This document shows, piece after piece, positions 1-6,720 of a stretch of 8,731 bases of DNA. Source of the DNA: Ilumatobacter sp. (GTDB taxonomy: Bacteria > Actinomycetota > Acidimicrobiia > Acidimicrobiales > Ilumatobacteraceae); contig JABJAB010000021.1 of the NCBI GenBank assembly GCA_018666235.1, positions 1-8,731 of the forward strand, given 5' to 3'. A program made the position numbers and the translations under genes. The notes under the pieces are model-generated. The model saw only the letters and a list, made by a program, of their open reading frames with translations, was not told the DNA's origin and ran no database searches. Numbering within the stretch: position 1 is the first letter of the stretch; the number at the start of each line of letters is the position of its first letter.

Positions 1-1
1 C

Positions 2-148
2 CACGACCCGAACTATGACGGCGAGTACCACATGGCCGATGGCCAGCCGGGCGCCGCCCATGGCCTCGCCAACGTTGCTGCGACGGTGTTCAACCTGCTC
101 GGCTACGAGGCCCCGGATGACTACCTCGCCCCGCTGATCACATTCTGA
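2..148 (+). CDS. gpmI: 2,3-bisphosphoglycerate-independent phosphoglycerate mutase, C-terminal end (partial)
   Basis: Only the last 48 codons are present; the gene begins before the window. The enzyme interconverts 3- and 2-phosphoglycerate in cytosolic glycolysis and gluconeogenesis. The tail has HGLANVAATVFNLLGYEAPDDY shortly before the stop. From memory of the family, this 'GLANVAAT..NL.G..AP.DY...LI' ending is typical of the plant/trypanosomatid-like branch of the cofactor-independent enzyme rather than the E. coli-like branch. The catalytic Ser and most metal ligands lie outside the window, so activity cannot be judged. The frame is G/C-rich at third positions and ends in TGA about 90 bases before the next gene. 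An alkaline-phosphatase-superfamily relative is possible but less likely. Confidence 0.72.
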   Translation, partial: HDPNYDGEYHMADGQPGAAHGLANVAATVFNLLGYEAPDDYLAPLITF

Positions 149-225
149 GTTCGTCACCGCTTGCTCGCAGAGCCATTGAGGTACCCGCGCGTGCTTCGGT
201 GACACCCGACACATCGACCTGCGTC

Positions 226-231
226 TAGTGT
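226..231 (+). promoter_or_regulatory. -10 box of a probable leaderless promoter
   Basis: TAGTGT is followed by exactly seven bases and then ATG at 239, so transcription would start at or next to the start codon. No Shine-Dalgarno sequence precedes the ATG. No convincing -35 box is visible; TGACAC at 200-205 is too far upstream at 20 bases. Confidence 0.45.
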
Positions 232-238
232 GGCCGGA

Positions 239-664
239 ATGGCCAGCATGAAAGCGCAACTCAACAGTCTCAAGAACGTCCCGCTGTTCAGCGCGTGTAG
301 CAAGAAGGAGCTGGAAAAAGTCGCGAAGGCGGCCGACGAGATCACCATGACGGCGGGCTCGGTTGTCGTCGACCAGGGCGATATGGGCCGCGAGGCCTAC
401 GTCATCCTCAAGGGCGAGGTCACGATCAAGCGCAACAACCGCAAGATCGCCACGCTCAGCGACGGCGACGTCGTCGGCGAACTCTCGCTGCTCGACCACG
501 GGCCCCGTACCGCGTCGGTGGTGTGTGCCACGGATTGCACCCTGCTGGTCATCGACCAACGCCGGTTCATCAACGTGCTCGACGAGGTGCCCTCGATTGC
601 GCACAAGCTGATGGGTTCACTTGCGTCCCGCATTCGGATCATGGATCGCACCTACACGGGCTGA
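239..664 (+). CDS. Stand-alone cyclic nucleotide-binding domain protein (Crp/PKA-R fold)
   Basis: A 141-residue cytosolic protein that is almost entirely one cNMP-binding beta-roll. It opens with LKNVPLFSACSKKELEKVA, the usual entry helix. Its phosphate-binding cassette is GELSLLDHGPRTAS, with G80-E81 and R90-T91-A92 as the expected phosphate and ribose contacts. It ends in a short helix and has no helix-turn-helix, kinase, channel or cyclase domain, so it is not a Crp-type regulator by itself. It may sense cAMP or cGMP and act on a partner protein, but no partner is evident nearby. I chose the ATG at 239 because a TAGTGT box sits seven bases upstream. A GTG at 230 and an ATG at 248 are alternatives, and 248 also keeps the whole domain. 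The fold call is strong; ligand and role are unknown. Confidence 0.85.
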   Translation: MASMKAQLNSLKNVPLFSACSKKELEKVAKAADEITMTAGSVVVDQGDMGREAYVILKGEVTIKRNNRKIATLSDGDVVGELSLLDHGPRTASVVCATDCTLLVIDQRRFINVLDEVPSIAHKLMGSLASRIRIMDRTYTG

Positions 665-715
665 CATGGTCGCGTCGCAGCGATGGCGGCGTTGCAAGTC
701 TGAGAGACTGGCGCG

Positions 716-1459
716 ATGAACTTTCATCCGTTGCCGGACAACTGGGAGCAGCAGCGGCTCGTCGCGCAACGGCTCGCCACCCATGTCCTCGGTCAGGCCC
801 GGTTCCGTCACGACGGACTGTTTGACCTCGTCCCGTTGCCGGGCGGCTTTGGCACACCCCCGGTTGGCCCGCAGCGCGAACGTGTCCGCCTTGTCGGCGG
901 CTCGATGTTCATCGAGCGCGTCGTTGGCGACGACGTCCGCGAGTTGGTCGCAACAACACAGGTCGAGATTGTTGTCGGCAACACCATCCGCGGGCTGTGC
1001 AATGCCATTGGTTTCGAGCCTGACCCCGGCTTCTGGGTGGGCGGTGACACCCCACCGCTTGGGGACCCTGACGAACTCATCATCTTGGACAGCGTCACGT
1101 CGTCGGTGCTCGGCGAGTGGTATCTGGTTGGCCAACGCGCAATGGAAGAAGCAGTTGCGTCGATCCCCGGCGCCGAGGCGTCGGTGGGCCGGCTGTGGCC
1201 CGAGCACTTCGACTTCGGCATCGACCTTGCCGCAAAGCCGGGTGTCCGGCTGAATCTCGGGGCCGCCGCGGGCGATGGTGGCCTCAACGAGCCCTACCTG
1301 CATGTCGGCCCGTGGGGTCCGGAACGTCCGGGACCAGCCGAGTATTGGACCGCTCCGTTCGGCGCCACGCTGACCTTTGCCGAGTTGGACATCGTCGAAG
1401 AACCGCTCGGTCGCGCTGTCGAGTTCTTCCTGCACGGTCTCGCGTATCTGCGCGGGTAG
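716..1459 (+). CDS. Conserved-looking soluble protein of unknown function (247 aa)
   Basis: I do not recognise a named family with certainty. The protein has no signal peptide or membrane helix. Motif-like blocks are PGGFGTP (42-48), WPEHFDFGID (161-170), LNLGAAAGD (179-187) and EPYLHVGPW (192-200). The last three resemble a motif set I associate with uncharacterised actinobacterial proteins, but I cannot name a Pfam entry. The many conserved-type Gly, Trp and His residues suggest a compact fold with a pocket, possibly ligand binding. The start is ATG 716, with only a weak possible -10 (GAGACT, 704-709) six bases before it, again suggesting little or no leader. It begins 51 bases after the cyclic-nucleotide-binding gene on the same strand. 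A 272-codon frame on the opposite strand overlaps it, but this strand gives the more protein-like translation. Confidence 0.7.
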   Translation: MNFHPLPDNWEQQRLVAQRLATHVLGQARFRHDGLFDLVPLPGGFGTPPVGPQRERVRLVGGSMFIERVVGDDVRELVATTQVEIVVGNTIRGLCNAIGFEPDPGFWVGGDTPPLGDPDELIILDSVTSSVLGEWYLVGQRAMEEAVASIPGAEASVGRLWPEHFDFGIDLAAKPGVRLNLGAAAGDGGLNEPYLHVGPWGPERPGPAEYWTAPFGATLTFAELDIVEEPLGRAVEFFLHGLAYLRG

Positions 1460-1462
1460 TCA

Positions 1463-1501
1463 CGAGCAACTCTGAGCAGAAATGAAGCGCGTGGTTGCTC
1501 G
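1463..1501. repeat. 8-bp inverted repeat between the unknown gene and the Fe-S reductase gene
   Basis: CGAGCAAC at 1463-1470 is matched by its reverse complement GTTGCTCG at 1494-1501, with 23 bases between. The right arm ends five bases before the candidate -10 box of the next gene, so the arms bracket the expected -35 area. This could be an operator or a weak terminator for the upstream gene. There is no T tract. Confidence 0.35.
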
Positions 1502-1505
1502 CGGG

Positions 1506-1511
1506 TAGATT
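1506..1511 (+). promoter_or_regulatory. -10 box of a probable near-leaderless promoter
   Basis: TAGATT lies nine bases before ATG 1521, leaving a leader of about two or three bases at most. A weak -35-like TGAAGC sits at 1483-1488 with a 17-base spacer. No Shine-Dalgarno sequence is seen. Confidence 0.4.
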
Positions 1512-1520
1512 TGCGGGCGC

Positions 1521-3809
1521 ATGAGTGCTGCCACTGATTCTCCCGAGGCCGACACGACCCCGAAACGGTTCAAGCCGAACCAACTCGCGCTCGTTCTGTT
1601 CACTGCTGTCGCCCTGTTCACCCTCGTCTCGGGCATCTTGCCCCAGATCACCAAGTGGGAAAACGACAACGCGGTGCACCGCACCGTGTTCGTGAATATC
1701 CCCGGACCCATCCAGATCGTCTTCTACACCGTCATCCCGGTCTTGCTCATCTGGGTCGGCATCATGTTCAGCTTCCGGATGAAGAACTGGGAGCGCGGCG
1801 CACCGTCACAGCGGCGCACCACGACCAAGAACGCCAAGCAGCGCCTCAAGGATTTCCGCGCAGGCGTCTACATGCAGACCCTGCTGCGCGATGCGGGTGC
1901 CGGCCTCATGCACTCGATGATCTACTTCGGGTTCCTCGTGCTGCTCGGTGTCACCACCGTGCTCGAAATCGACCACCAGCTTCCCGAGCAGCTCAAGTTC
2001 CTCCACGGCACCACGTACAAGGCCTACGCCTTCATCGGCGATCTCGCCGGCCTGGTGTTCCTCGGCGGCATTGTGTGGGCGATCGTGCGGCGCTACGTGC
2101 AGCGGCCGTACCGCATCCGCATCAAGAGCAAGCCCGAGCACGCCATCATCCTCGGCGTCTTCTTTGCGATCGGCGTCACCGGCTTCGGCGCCGAAATGTT
2201 CCGAATCGCCCTCGAAGGTGGCCCGGACTACGAGCAGTGGAGCTTCATTGGCTACCCGCTGTCGACCCTCGTCGACGGCTGGTCACAAAGCAGCCTCGAG
2301 GTGTGGCATCAGTGGTGGTGGATTGGCCACGTCGCCGCCTTCGTTGCCTTCCTTGCCATCTTGCCGATCACGATGCTGCGTCACATCTTCACGTCGCCGA
2401 TCAACATGTACCTCAAGGACAAGGACCGTCCCAAGGGTGCCATGCGCCCGATGCCGAACCTGATGGAGACCGAGCTCGAGTCGTTCGGTGCCTCGGTTGT
2501 CGAGGACTTCACCTGGAAGCAACTGCTCGACCTCGATGCTTGCACGATGTGTGGCCGTTGCACATCGGTGTGCCCCGCCCATGCCACGGGCAAGTCGCTC
2601 GACCCGCGTGAGATCGTGCTCAAGGCCGGCGCCGTGATGGCCGCTTCGGGTGCTCCGGCCACCAGTCCTCCGCTGAGCGAGGACAAAGAGATCACCGTGC
2701 CGGCCAACAACTTGTTCGACCGCATCACGGCCGAAGAGATCTGGGCCTGCACGACCTGCAAGGCGTGCGACGAGATCTGCCCGGTCAATATCGAGATCAC
2801 CGACAAGATCTTCGACATGCGGCGCTACCTGTCGCTGATGGAGTCGAACTTCCCCGCTGAACTTGGCAACGCCTACCGGGCGATGGAGAACCAGTTCAAC
2901 CCGTGGGGCCTCAACCAGGGCGAGCGTGGCGATTGGGCCGAAGGGCTCGAGTTCGTCGACATTGTCGATCCCGGCGAAGCGCTCAAGAGCGAGTACCTCT
3001 ACTGGGTTGGCTGCGCCGGCTCGTTTGACGACAAGAACAAGAAGGTCACCCAGTCGATGGCCAAACTGCTGCGGCGCGCTGGCATCGACGTCGCCATTCT
3101 TGGTCCATCAGAAATGTGCACCGGTGACTCGGCTCGTCGTTCGGGCAACGAGTACCTGTTCCAAATGCTCGCTCAGCCGAACGTCGAGATGCTCAACGAG
3201 ATGGGTGTCAAGAAGATCATCGCCCAGTGCCCGCACTGCCTCAACACGTTGAAGAACGAGTATCCGCAACTCGGTGGCAACTACGAAGTCATTCACCACA
3301 CGCAGTTGCTTGAGCAGCTCATCGAATCGGGTCAGCTCGATGTGAGCCAGGCCACGCTCGAAGAGCGGATCACCTACCACGACTCCTGCTACCTCGGTCG
3401 CCACAACGACGTCTATGTCGCTCCACGCAAGGTCGTTGGTGCCATCAAGGGCATCGAGGTTGTCGAGATGTCGCTCAACGGCACCAAGGGCATGTGCTGT
3501 GGCGCCGGTGGCGCCCGCATGTGGATGGAAGAGAACACCGGCGTCAAGGTCAACGACGAGCGGGCCGAGCAGGCCATCTCCACCGGCGCATCGCGCGTCG
3601 CGACCGCCTGCCCATTCTGCTACATCATGCTCGACGATGGCGTGAAGGCCGCTGGCAAGGAAGAGGACGAGGTCAAGGTCGCCGACATTTCGATCCACCT
3701 GCTCGAAGCCATCGAAACGGGCGAAGCGGAATTCCATGCGGGCGAATCACCGTTGCTCGACAGCGAGCAGGCCGCTGAGCCTGATGATGGCCCATTGACC
3801 TCCGTCTGA
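1521..3809 (+). CDS. etfD: Membrane Fe-S reductase, EtfD-like (ETF:menaquinone oxidoreductase type)
   Basis: This 762-residue protein joins a membrane cytochrome-like part to a soluble HdrD/GlpC-like part. Six hydrophobic helices are visible at about 21-42, 61-85, 125-149, 168-190, 207-227 and 265-287. H131 and H270 are possible haem b ligands, as in the NarI-like fold. Two [4Fe-4S] sites follow: C341-C344-C347-C351 (CTMCGRCTSVCP) and C410-C413-C416-C420 (CTTCKACDEICP). Then come two CCG domains: C498, C533, C570/C573, and C623, C659-C660, C697/C700. In the first CCG domain the central pair is a single Cys (MCTGD), which I recall as usual for this family. The architecture matches mycobacterial Rv0338c (EtfD), which feeds electrons from ETF in fatty-acid oxidation into the menaquinone pool. 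No etfAB or acyl-CoA dehydrogenase gene is in the window, so the electron donor is inferred. The acidic C-terminal tail (about 735-762) looks unstructured. Another HdrD-like quinone reductase is the alternative. Confidence 0.82.
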   Translation: MSAATDSPEADTTPKRFKPNQLALVLFTAVALFTLVSGILPQITKWENDNAVHRTVFVNIPGPIQIVFYTVIPVLLIWVGIMFSFRMKNWERGAPSQRRTTTKNAKQRLKDFRAGVYMQTLLRDAGAGLMHSMIYFGFLVLLGVTTVLEIDHQLPEQLKFLHGTTYKAYAFIGDLAGLVFLGGIVWAIVRRYVQRPYRIRIKSKPEHAIILGVFFAIGVTGFGAEMFRIALEGGPDYEQWSFIGYPLSTLVDGWSQSSLEVWHQWWWIGHVAAFVAFLAILPITMLRHIFTSPINMYLKDKDRPKGAMRPMPNLMETELESFGASVVEDFTWKQLLDLDACTMCGRCTSVCPAHATGKSLDPREIVLKAGAVMAASGAPATSPPLSEDKEITVPANNLFDRITAEEIWACTTCKACDEICPVNIEITDKIFDMRRYLSLMESNFPAELGNAYRAMENQFNPWGLNQGERGDWAEGLEFVDIVDPGEALKSEYLYWVGCAGSFDDKNKKVTQSMAKLLRRAGIDVAILGPSEMCTGDSARRSGNEYLFQMLAQPNVEMLNEMGVKKIIAQCPHCLNTLKNEYPQLGGNYEVIHHTQLLEQLIESGQLDVSQATLEERITYHDSCYLGRHNDVYVAPRKVVGAIKGIEVVEMSLNGTKGMCCGAGGARMWMEENTGVKVNDERAEQAISTGASRVATACPFCYIMLDDGVKAAGKEEDEVKVADISIHLLEAIETGEAEFHAGESPLLDSEQAAEPDDGPLTSV

Positions 3810-3904
3810 GACGCATCGGCTCCACTACGCCGGCCGAGCACTCGACTGCGCAAACGGGTCAACGACGGTTCTGAGTCGCGGTCCGTATCGTTGTTTCCTT
3901 CTTC

Positions 3905-3910
3905 GAGGAG
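3905..3910 (+). promoter_or_regulatory. Shine-Dalgarno site that decides the helicase start
   Basis: GAGGAG lies seven bases before ATG 3918 and four before GTG 3915. It supports 3918 over the in-frame TTG at 3891. This gene therefore has a real 5' leader, unlike its neighbours. TATCGT at 3886-3891 is a possible -10, but I find no matching -35. Confidence 0.65.
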
Positions 3911-3917
3911 CAATGTG

Positions 3918-6053
3918 ATGAGTACTGACGACACTGGCAGCTGGGCGCAGCCAAACCCCACCGACCGAACCGAACCTGATTTCGTCGACATCACCCGGCT
4001 CGCACCAGCCACTGATGGCAGCACCGATACGCCTGACATTGACTCGGTAACAGGAGAGGACGTCATCGAAATTGCTGACGCGGACCTCGTTGCCGTCGAT
4101 GTTGACGACGTCAGCACCGACGATGTCGCTGATGAGGACATCGCCGAGATCATGGCGGGATTCGAGCAACGCTCCGAGACCACCAGATCGGACGACTCTT
4201 CGGACGATGCGGCCACCGAGGACGCTGATACCGAAGCCGTTGCCGAAATCGCTGATGTCCACACCGAACGTGTCGAGGAGCCCGAAACCGCCGACGTAAA
4301 GGTCGAAGCTGCAGCGGAGCCCCACACGCCGGCTCCGAGCGGCTTCGCTGCGCTCGGTTTGCGTCCCGAACTCGTGCAGACGCTCAACGACCTCGGCTAC
4401 GAAGAGCCGACGCCGATCCAACGCGAAACCATCCCGGCTCTCCTGACTGGCCAAGACTTGCTCGGCCAAGCGGCCACAGGCACGGGCAAGACCGCTGCAT
4501 TTGCCCTTCCGGCGCTCAATGCGATCGAGCCCGGTTTCCCAGATGCACCGTCGGTGCTCGTGCTCACGCCGACTCGCGAACTGGCTGTCCAGGTCAGCGA
4601 AGCAATCGTAAAGTACGGCAAGAAGCTCGGTGCCAAGGTGGTCCCGGTGTTCGGCGGCCAGCCAATCGGTCGTCAGCTCGGTGCTCTGGATCGTGGTGCT
4701 CATGTCGTGGTCGCGACGCCGGGTCGAGCCATTGACCACATTGGTCGTGGTTCGCTGCGGCTCGATCAGATCAAGACAGTCATCCTCGACGAAGCCGACG
4801 AGATGCTCGACATGGGCTTCACCGACGACATCGAGTCGATTCTTGAGAGCACGCCCGATGATCGCCAGACGGTGATGTTCTCGGCCACGATGCCGCCGCG
4901 GATCAACTCGATTGCCAAGCGCCACCAGCGTGATCCGCACAAGATCAAGATCGGCAAGGCCGAGACGCAGGAGAGCCAGAAGCTCATCCGCCAGCGCGTG
5001 TACTACGTGAAGCGCAACGACAAGCCGTATGCACTCGGTCGCATCCTCGACATCGAGACCCCTGACGCCGCCATTGTGTTCTGTCGAACTCGCATGGATG
5101 TCGACCAGCTCACCGCGACCATGGGCCTGCGCGGTTATCGCGCCGAGGCGTTGCATGGCGGCATGGACCAGACCCAGCGCGATCGCGTCATGGCGCGCCT
5201 CCGCGACGGCACCGCTGAACTGCTGGTCGCGACCGATGTCGCCGCCCGCGGTCTCGACGTCGACACGTTGACCCATGTCGTGAACTACGACGTTCCGGCA
5301 GCGGCGGAGAGCTACGTCCATCGCATCGGCCGTGTCGGTCGCGCCGGACGCGAAGGTACCGCGATCACACTTGCTGACCCGCGCGACCGCCGCCAGCTCG
5401 GCAATATCGAGCGCCTGATGAAGACGACCATCGAGGTCGCCAAGGTGCCCAGCGTCGCGGACCTGCGGGCCCGTCAAGTCGAAGTCACGGTGAACCAGAT
5501 TCGTGAGTCCCTGGCCTCGGTCGATCTCGAGGACTTCAACAAGGTGCTGCATGCCCTTGCCGGCGAAGACAGTGATCGCAACATTGCACTCGCTGCCATC
5601 AAGCTTGTGCACGAGTCGCGTGGCGCTGTGATGGATGAGCGCGAGATCCCTGATGCCTCGGCGCGCAACGATCGCAGCAAGAACTTCAAGGACAAACGCG
5701 CTGACGGCAAGGGCCGCCATCGTGATGATCGCGAGTGGGACGACAAGAAGTCCAAGGGCAAGAAGAAGTTCGACCGCGATGACCGCACCGGCAAGAAGCG
5801 TGACTTCGACAACTCCGATACTGCGTTCGTGTTCATCAGCCTCGGCCGCAAGGCTGGCGTGCGGCCTGGTGACCTTGTGGGCGCCATTGCGAACGAGTCC
5901 GGGCTGACCGGCCGCCAGATCGGTCCGATCCGCATCTCCGAGCAGCACTCAGTGGTCGGCGTACCGAAGGATGACGTTGAGCGCGTGATCAACGCGATGG
6001 ACCGGGCCACGATGCGCGGCAAGCCCGTCAAGGCCCGCCCCTACACCGACTAG
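3918..6053 (+). CDS. deaD: DEAD-box ATP-dependent RNA helicase with DbpA-type RNA-binding tail
   Basis: A 711-residue cytosolic RNA helicase of the DeaD/CsdA kind, likely to unwind structured RNA in ribosome assembly, mRNA turnover or cold adaptation. Residues 1 to about 141 are an Asp/Glu/Thr-rich, low-complexity extension. The Q motif follows (G142-F143, Q168), then motif I AATGTGKT (K191), PTRELA, FGGQ, TPGR, motif II D291-E292-A293-D294, motif III SAT (322-324), VFCRTR, ATDVAARGLDV and motif VI HRIGRVGRAGR (H468-R472). All catalytic motifs are intact. About 570-633 is a Lys/Arg/Asp-rich linker, and 634-708 (from DTAFVFISLGRKAGV) is a DbpA-like RNA-binding domain. The start follows from a GAGGAG ribosome-binding site seven bases upstream. 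It follows the Fe-S reductase gene after 108 bases, probably as a separate unit. The acidic N-terminus is longer than in E. coli DeaD, which starts almost at the Q motif. Confidence 0.93.
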   Translation: MSTDDTGSWAQPNPTDRTEPDFVDITRLAPATDGSTDTPDIDSVTGEDVIEIADADLVAVDVDDVSTDDVADEDIAEIMAGFEQRSETTRSDDSSDDAATEDADTEAVAEIADVHTERVEEPETADVKVEAAAEPHTPAPSGFAALGLRPELVQTLNDLGYEEPTPIQRETIPALLTGQDLLGQAATGTGKTAAFALPALNAIEPGFPDAPSVLVLTPTRELAVQVSEAIVKYGKKLGAKVVPVFGGQPIGRQLGALDRGAHVVVATPGRAIDHIGRGSLRLDQIKTVILDEADEMLDMGFTDDIESILESTPDDRQTVMFSATMPPRINSIAKRHQRDPHKIKIGKAETQESQKLIRQRVYYVKRNDKPYALGRILDIETPDAAIVFCRTRMDVDQLTATMGLRGYRAEALHGGMDQTQRDRVMARLRDGTAELLVATDVAARGLDVDTLTHVVNYDVPAAAESYVHRIGRVGRAGREGTAITLADPRDRRQLGNIERLMKTTIEVAKVPSVADLRARQVEVTVNQIRESLASVDLEDFNKVLHALAGEDSDRNIALAAIKLVHESRGAVMDEREIPDASARNDRSKNFKDKRADGKGRHRDDREWDDKKSKGKKKFDRDDRTGKKRDFDNSDTAFVFISLGRKAGVRPGDLVGAIANESGLTGRQIGPIRISEQHSVVGVPKDDVERVINAMDRATMRGKPVKARPYTD

Positions 6054-6059
6054 CACGAC

Positions 6060-6076
6060 TTGGTGCCAGGCACCAA
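6060..6076. terminator. 17-base palindrome between convergent genes (possible two-way terminator or REP-like unit)
   Basis: TTGGTGCC, a single A, then GGCACCAA form an almost perfect palindrome. As a hairpin it gives seven pairs with a three-base loop (CAG). It sits in the 30 bases between the helicase stop and the dcd stop, where a shared terminator is expected. No T run follows on either strand, so an intrinsic terminator of the E. coli type is not supported. Confidence 0.5.
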
Positions 6077-6083
6077 CTCGTCC

Positions 6084-6665
6084 TCAGCTGAAGTTTTCGA
6101 AGTACCGGCTCGGCGTTGGCCCGCGCTGGCCTTGGTACTTGGAGCCGGCGGCGCCTTGGCCGTACGGCTTGTCGGCGGGCGACGTCATCTCCATGAAGCT
6201 GATCTGGCCGATCTTCATTCCCGGGTACAGGGTGATTGGCAGGCTCGCCACGTTGGCGAGTTCAAGGGTGATGTGCCCATCGAATCCCGCGTCGATGAAC
6301 CCTGCCGTCGAGTGAATCATCAGACCCAAACGGCCGAGGCTCGACTTGCCTTCGACACGGCCGACCAGGTCATCCGGCATGCCGATTCGCTCGTACGTCG
6401 AGCCGAGCACGAACTCACCAGGGTGCAGCATGAACGCATCGGTGTCGCGGCCGTCTGAGCTCTCGGGCATCTCGATCAGTTCAGTGAGGTCGGTTAGGTC
6501 CTGCTTGACATCGATGACACCACGACTGTGATTGCGGAAGACGCGAAACATGTTCGAGATGCGAACATCGATCGACGAGGGCTGGATGAGCGAGTCATCG
6601 AGCGGGTCAATGACGATGCGTCCAGCTTCGAGCTGTTCGCGCATGTTGCGGTCAGACAGGATCAC
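6084..6665 (-). CDS. dcd: dCTP deaminase, probably bifunctional dCTP deaminase/dUTPase
   Basis: This enzyme deaminates dCTP to dUTP for thymidylate synthesis; in the mycobacterial type the same site also cleaves dUTP to dUMP. The 193-residue protein lines up from memory with M. tuberculosis Dcd over its whole length. Landmarks are SDR near the start, DD-LIQPSSIDVR (23-35), HPGEFVLGST (81-90), GKSSLGRLGL (S108, R112), HSTAGFIDAGF (118-128, A121), catalytic E135 in ITLEL, and the trimer-closing C-terminus GSKYQGQRGPTPSR (174-187). E. coli Dcd has HVTAHRID where this protein has HSTAGFID, and the latter matches the bifunctional group; that activity is inferred. I start it at GTG 6665-6663, not the in-frame GTG at 6674, because a TATCGT box lies seven bases upstream and the protein then begins (M)ILSDR like its relatives. 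It diverges from the PaiB-like gene. Confidence 0.92.
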   Translation of the reverse strand: MILSDRNMREQLEAGRIVIDPLDDSLIQPSSIDVRISNMFRVFRNHSRGVIDVKQDLTDLTELIEMPESSDGRDTDAFMLHPGEFVLGSTYERIGMPDDLVGRVEGKSSLGRLGLMIHSTAGFIDAGFDGHITLELANVASLPITLYPGMKIGQISFMEMTSPADKPYGQGAAGSKYQGQRGPTPSRYFENFS

Positions 6666-6672
6666 GGTCGCC

Positions 6673-6678
6673 ACGATA
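6673..6678 (-). promoter_or_regulatory. -10 box of the dcd leaderless promoter
   Basis: Read on the minus strand, TATCGT is followed by seven bases and then GTG (6665-6663). No Shine-Dalgarno sequence is present. The matching -35 would fall near 6696-6701 and is weak. Confidence 0.5.
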
Positions 6679-6708
6679 CCCAGCCGACCGCGAGGACGAA
6701 GAGAACGC

Positions 6709-6714
6709 TACGTT
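6709..6714 (+). promoter_or_regulatory. -10 box of the PaiB-like gene's leaderless promoter
   Basis: TACGTT is followed by six bases and then ATG 6721. The expected -35 position (about 6685-6691, CGACCGC) is only loosely like TTGACN. It lies within about five bases of the -35 area of the divergent dcd promoter, so the two could compete for polymerase. Confidence 0.5.
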
Positions 6715-6720
6715 CCGATC

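Noticed and set aside
153..203. GTCACCG (153-159) and CGGTGAC (197-203) as a terminator after gpmI
   Set aside because: The arms are only seven bases, the loop is 37 bases and no T run follows, so this is likely chance in GC-rich DNA.
617..1435. A 272-codon minus-strand frame opposite the unknown 247-residue gene
   Set aside because: Its product is rich in Arg, Ala, Asp and Gln without ordered hydrophobic blocks, and it runs into the end of the cyclic-nucleotide-binding gene. The plus-strand frame looks like a folded protein and fits the gene spacing.
3108..3737. A 209-codon minus-strand frame inside the Fe-S reductase gene
   Set aside because: It is a shadow of the conserved Cys-rich coding region on the plus strand.
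3825..5948. A 707-codon frame on the minus strand, antisense to the helicase
   Set aside because: The plus strand encodes every DEAD-box motif in order. The antisense translation has no recognisable family and arises from the high-GC codon bias.
6532..6720. N-terminal extension of the PaiB-like gene back to 6532
   Set aside because: It would lie inside dcd on the other strand, adds no family motif, and the leaderless-type box fixes the start at 6721.
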